Shown here piece after piece: positions 60,822 through 64,000 of a stretch of 64,000 bases of DNA. Location: the NCBI RefSeq assembly GCF_020829665.1, contig NZ_JAIVFT010000013.1, forward strand, positions 124,001 to 188,000. The letters run 5' to 3'. This stretch comes from Nostoc sp. CHAB 5824 (lineage in GTDB: Bacteria > Cyanobacteriota > Cyanobacteriia > Cyanobacteriales > Nostocaceae). The notes under the pieces are model-generated. The model did not search any database and had not been told where the DNA came from. It saw nothing but the letters and a program-made list of their open reading frames with translations. Position numbers and translations under genes: made by a program. Position 1 is the first letter of the stretch, and each line of letters opens with the position of its first letter.

Positions 60822-61532
60822 AAGAAAAATTTCCTTGTGTTAAGAAGTTGTAACTATTCTTAACAAAGATGTAACAGCATTATGATGGAGGTTGCTGTTT
60901 ATTTAGAACAATTGAAAAAATAATCAAAGTAGTCAAAGTTAGTAATGAGTCATTATAAAGAGGGAACAGCTTAGTAATTATCAATTCAGCAATTAGGTAT
61001 ATTTGCACTTATTGAAATGCTTTCCTTCAACACATCTATATAATAAGATATTCACTATGAGCGATAACTATATTTTGAAACGTATACATACATACAGACA
61101 GCAAATCCTAAAATAAAATAAAGAAACCTGTCTTTCGCCTAACCAAATAATAGGATAATAATAGTAGTAGCATATACAGAAAATCCATTTGTAGCTTCAT
61201 CAAACTCATATTTGAGTGCATCTGAGTACAGCTTAATATATTGCAAAATATCTTGACGAAATCTTAGCAAAGGCTTACAGGTAAAGTTTTTTGTAGCGAA
61301 CATAGAAATTCTTAAACCCTGCCCCAAAAATACTAGTACCCCCATCGTTAAAGACTAGCGCCCCTACCCCAAGATAAATTTTAAGTTTATCTTGAGTCGG
61401 GGTTTTGGCGTTTGAGTACAACCTTAATCAATCCAATAAATCCAATCAGCGTTAGGTTTCCTATCGAGTTGAAAGTCACCTGATATAAGCATAAAAATAG
61501 CAGATGGCTTTTTTACCAGATAGACATTACCG
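60822..61532. other. Intergenic region between NDH-2 and nifP
   Basis: About 710 bases. A hairpin AAGATAAA...TTTATCTT within a longer CCCC/GGGG stem lies at about 61364-61400. A 68-codon minus-strand frame (61139-61345) is not supported by any motif. The region should hold promoters for both flanking genes. Confidence 0.5.
61365..61402. terminator. Hairpin upstream of nifP
   Basis: CCCCAAGATAAA pairs with TTTATCTTGAGTCGGGG around 'ttttaag', with a small internal mismatch. It may end a transcript entering from the left or be a repeat element. Confidence 0.5.
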
Positions 61533-62273
61533 ATGCAACAGTCTTTAGACAGTATTAGCGAGCGCCAGACTACCAAAACGCAGGATTCTGCACATACATC
61601 CATGCTGAAAAATTTACTCTCTGGCGTTTTTTTTGAGCCATTATTGAGTGATTTTCGCATTATTTTTGAGCGCGACCCAGCAGCACGTAATTGGCTAGAA
61701 GTGGTGTTTTGCTACCCTGGATTGCACGCACTCTCTTTGCATCGTCTTGCTCACTGGTTACATTGTCGAGGAGTTGGTTTTATCCCCCGCTTAATTTCTC
61801 ATTTGGGGCGATTTTTAACAGGAATTGAAATTCACCCAGGTGCAGAAATTGGTCAGGGCGTGTTTATCGACCACGGAATGGGTGTTGTGATTGGCGAAAC
61901 TGCGATCGTAGGCGACTATACGCTGATTTATCAGGGCGTCACCCTTGGCGGAACTGGTAAAGAAAGTGGTAAGCGTCATCCCACAGTGGGCAAAAATGCA
62001 GTGATCGGGGCGGGTGCGAAAGTTTTGGGTAATTTGCAAATTGGCGATCGCGTCCGTATTGGCGCGGGTTCCATTGTCTTGCGGAATATCCCCAGCGATT
62101 GCACAGTTGTGGGAGTTCCCGGTCGAATTATTTCTCGGAATCAAAACGCCAGCCTTTCTCCTTTAGAACATGGAAAGCTACCCGATGTGGAAGCAACCGT
62201 GATTCGTTCTTTGCTCTCGCGCATAGAGCAACTTGAAAAACAACTGCAAGCTTTAGAAATCAAGAGTCATTAG
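61533..62273 (+). CDS. nifP: Serine O-acetyltransferase NifP (CysE type)
   Basis: The 246-residue protein has the CysE helical N-terminus (DFRIIFERDPAARNWLEVVF) and the left-handed hexapeptide beta-helix: IHPGAEIGQGVFIDHGMGVVIGETAIVGD, GVTLGGTGKESGKRHPTVG. It makes O-acetylserine for cysteine, which NifS needs. Its position before nifV is that of nifP in Anabaena. The nif-linked copy is thought to raise cysteine for nitrogenase clusters. The first ATG may be replaced by one at MLKNLLSGVFFEP. Confidence 0.93.
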   Translation: MQQSLDSISERQTTKTQDSAHTSMLKNLLSGVFFEPLLSDFRIIFERDPAARNWLEVVFCYPGLHALSLHRLAHWLHCRGVGFIPRLISHLGRFLTGIEIHPGAEIGQGVFIDHGMGVVIGETAIVGDYTLIYQGVTLGGTGKESGKRHPTVGKNAVIGAGAKVLGNLQIGDRVRIGAGSIVLRNIPSDCTVVGVPGRIISRNQNASLSPLEHGKLPDVEATVIRSLLSRIEQLEKQLQALEIKSH

Positions 62274-62342
62274 TCATTGGTCATTGGTCATTAGCAAAAG
62301 ACAAATGACAAAGGACAAAGGACAAAGGACAAAGGACAAATG
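62266..62342. repeat. Short tandem heptamer repeats
   Basis: Runs of 'tcattagtcattggt' are followed by five copies of 'aaaggac/aaatgac'. They fill the gap between nifP and the next gene. Confidence 0.85.
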
Positions 62343-62585
62343 ACAAATCACACTTTAAGCGATCAAGTTTTGCAGATTCCTTTGAGCGATCGCTGGCGAA
62401 TCTATCATCGATTGCAAGAGTTAAAAATTAAGAGTTCCTGTCCCTCCGATGGTTCTTTACGAGTGCAAGTGAACAATTTGCTAGAAGCGATATTGATTCG
62501 CAGTACAGTTATGCAATTTCTTGCTTCTCGTCAGGAATTATTAGAGTGGCTAGAGCGTTGCTGGCATTATAGTGATGAGTCATGA
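62340..62585 (+). CDS. Small conserved nif-region protein
   Basis: The 81-residue protein MTNHTLSDQVLQIPLSDRWRIYHRLQELKI continues with LRVQVNNLLEAILIRSTVMQFLASRQELLEWLERCW. It corresponds in position to the small gene after nifP in Anabaena. It is helical; no function is known. The short repeats run up to its start codon. Confidence 0.7.
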   Translation: MTNHTLSDQVLQIPLSDRWRIYHRLQELKIKSSCPSDGSLRVQVNNLLEAILIRSTVMQFLASRQELLEWLERCWHYSDES

Positions 62586-62890
62586 GTCTTTTTGTCAGAC
62601 CTAATTTAGACACTATTAATCTTGAATTCATGACGCGATCGCTGCACTTCATCCTTTTTGTTCATAGATGCACAAAGTTCAAATAGGTTTAGAAGTTGAA
62701 GCTACTGTACGCTAGCAGATTTTGTTGCAGACTGAGATGGATTAGCCGAGTTTTAGATTTTGATTGTCTACTAAATCTGAAATTTCTCTGACATATAGCA
62801 GCAATTAAAAAAGCGAAATTACCAAATATAAATTGGAATTTCTGATTTTTAATTTTTTCCCAAATTAAGAAATTGAAAGTTCAATCAATT

Positions 62891-63088
62891 ATGGCGACTC
62901 GTAACAGAGATATAAAACTGCTCAATTTTTTGCACAATGAACTTGAACTTTCAAATGCTGATATTGCTGTAGCTCTGCGACACCGGGAATTAGAAAATGG
63001 GCCACTACCGATGCTTCTGTGGCAGTATGGTTTAGTTGATTTGGAGCAGCTAGGAAAGATTTTTGACTGGCTAGCAGAACAAAGTTAG
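62891..63088 (+). CDS. DUF2949 small protein
   Basis: Start chosen at MATRNRDIKLLNFLHNELEL; an earlier ATT/ATG region upstream is less likely. The 65-residue protein has IAVALRHRELENGPLPMLLWQYGLVDLEQLGKIFDWL, typical of DUF2949, a family nearly limited to cyanobacteria. Function is unknown. It lies in the nif region but similar genes also occur elsewhere. Confidence 0.8.
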   Translation: MATRNRDIKLLNFLHNELELSNADIAVALRHRELENGPLPMLLWQYGLVDLEQLGKIFDWLAEQS

Positions 63089-63169
63089 CTAATTTGTACC
63101 CATTAGCTTTGAGTACCATTACCTGCCGAAATTACACACCAATGCTCTAGAAAATCTGAGGTTACTAAG

Positions 63170-63286
63170 ATGATTACATCCTTAATTGCTGGATTCTGTG
63201 TTTTACTTTGTTCCGGATTTGCTAATAGCTATATTAGTTCATTGCTAATCGAAGAAATCTCAACTGACATCGGTAAAAACGATTAG
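63170..63286 (+). CDS. 38-residue small hydrophobic protein
   Basis: The frame MITSLIAGFCVLLCSGFANS-YISSLLIEEISTDIGKND begins 8 bases after GAGGTTACTAAG. It has one hydrophobic segment and an acidic tail, like a small membrane peptide. I do not recognise it. It lies 173 bases before nifV on the same strand. Confidence 0.45.
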   Translation: MITSLIAGFCVLLCSGFANSYISSLLIEEISTDIGKND

Positions 63287-63459
63287 TAAATTATACATGG
63301 TTTTAGTTCCCTGTCATACAGATGTGATGCTAATAATGAGGCAATAATTAAGGATCATGTATCCTACATTATGAATTGTGATATTTTTAGCATTTGCCAT
63401 CGCTGGGGATTGTAGAGAGAAAGGATATTAAGAATACTTCCAAGAGAGGGATATTTGCA

Positions 63460-64000
63460 ATGAATCAAATCATCATTAATGACACTACATTACGTGATGG
63501 CGAACAAGCAGCGGGTGTTGCTTTTAACCTAGAAGAAAAAGTTGCGATCGCTAAATTTCTTGATGCCATTGGTATTCCCGAATTAGAAGTCGGTATACCG
63601 GCAATGGGTGACGAAGAAACGCGGGCGATCGCCGCAATTTCTGACTTGGGTTTACAAGCAAAACTCCTGGGCTGGAACCGCGCTGTTATCTCAGATATTA
63701 AGGCTTCTATCGCCTGTGGTATGAACCGGGTGCATATTGCCATTCCTGTCTCTGGTATCCAAATCGCCACCAAATTCCACGGTCAATGGCGAGTAAGTTT
63801 GCAAAAACTCAAAGACTGTATCAGCTTCGCCGTCGATCAAGGTCTTTGGGTAGCAGTCGGCGGAGAAGATTCTTCCAGAGCTGATGAAAATTTCCTCTTA
63901 GATGTAGCACTTTATGCCCAAGAATGGGGTGCATCTCGGTTTCGCTTCTGTGACACCGTAGGAGTTCTCGACCCTTTCACTACCTACAACAAGGTCAAAC
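63460..64000 (+). CDS. nifV: Homocitrate synthase NifV (3' end outside window)
   Basis: The frame MNQIIINDTTLRDGEQAAGVAF starts after AAGAGAGGGATATTTGCA, a good ribosome site. The DTTLRDGEQ motif and RFCDTVGVLDPF are the metal and substrate sites of the homocitrate/isopropylmalate synthase family; NifV provides homocitrate for FeMo-cofactor. About 180 residues are in the window. In related species nifZ and nifT follow. Confidence 0.95.
   Translation, partial: MNQIIINDTTLRDGEQAAGVAFNLEEKVAIAKFLDAIGIPELEVGIPAMGDEETRAIAAISDLGLQAKLLGWNRAVISDIKASIACGMNRVHIAIPVSGIQIATKFHGQWRVSLQKLKDCISFAVDQGLWVAVGGEDSSRADENFLLDVALYAQEWGASRFRFCDTVGVLDPFTTYNKVK

Noticed and set aside
61139..61345. 68-codon minus-strand gene
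   Set aside because: No motif, poor start and AT-rich intergenic setting.

Overview
The window is chromosomal DNA of a filamentous, heterocyst-forming cyanobacterium, most likely Nostoc. The evidence is a complete heterocyst-type nif cluster, a nifD interrupted by a recombinase element with the known 11-bp core, a cyanoglobin gene (glbN) between nifU and nifH as described in Nostoc commune, many GCGATCGC (HIP1) sites, heptamer-type short tandem repeats and small dispersed repeats.

Layout. 1-2.8 kb: end of a SagB-type oxidoreductase, an ankyrin gene, a molbindin (mop) and a feoA copy broken by a stop codon. 2.8-12.0 kb (minus strand, so read right to left): nifK, a small Mo-nitrogenase-associated gene, nifE, nifN, nifX, a NifX-associated gene, a DUF683 gene, nifW, hesA, hesB, fdxH. 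12.0-39.3 kb: a nifD excision element of about 27.3 kb between two copies of CGGAGTAATCC. Joining nifD across one core gives one open frame of 503 codons. 39.3-46.9 kb (minus): 5' part of nifD, nifH, glbN, nifU, nifS, fdxN, nifB. There is no fdxN element. 48-61 kb: accessory DNA with a Uma2 nuclease, a quinone oxidoreductase and a fragment of a second copy, a sugar dehydrogenase with a crystallin-like tail, a NACHT-HEAT protein, a cluster of toxin-antitoxin and HNH genes, and a type II NADH dehydrogenase. 61.5-64 kb (plus): nifP (cysE), small conserved genes and the start of nifV.

The nifD element is the most interesting part. Besides xisA it carries (i) a reverse transcriptase fused to a LuxR-like helix-turn-helix, facing a small two-helix membrane protein of the type linked to cyanobacterial TRADD-N conflict systems; (ii) a retron-type reverse transcriptase and a slipin, each preceded by a copy of the same leader, which holds a conserved hairpin, one or two tRNA-like genes with encoded CCA, and a 235-bp conserved block; (iii) a TIR-KTSC gene followed by a CHAT-TIR gene; (iv) two VapC/PIN-type toxin-antitoxin pairs and a PD-(D/E)XK-like protein; and (v) a full-length orange carotenoid protein, a sensor kinase, a methyltransferase and a dienelactone hydrolase. 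If the element excises in heterocysts as it does in Anabaena, these defence and photoprotection genes would be lost only from the nitrogen-fixing cells.

Small mobile repeats have left marks throughout: 24-bp and 30-bp insertions inside an ankyrin gene, xisI (where it adds a stop codon) and nifE; two MITE-like elements sharing terminal inverted repeats; and three tandem-repeat arrays. All names come from reading the translations; no database search was run.
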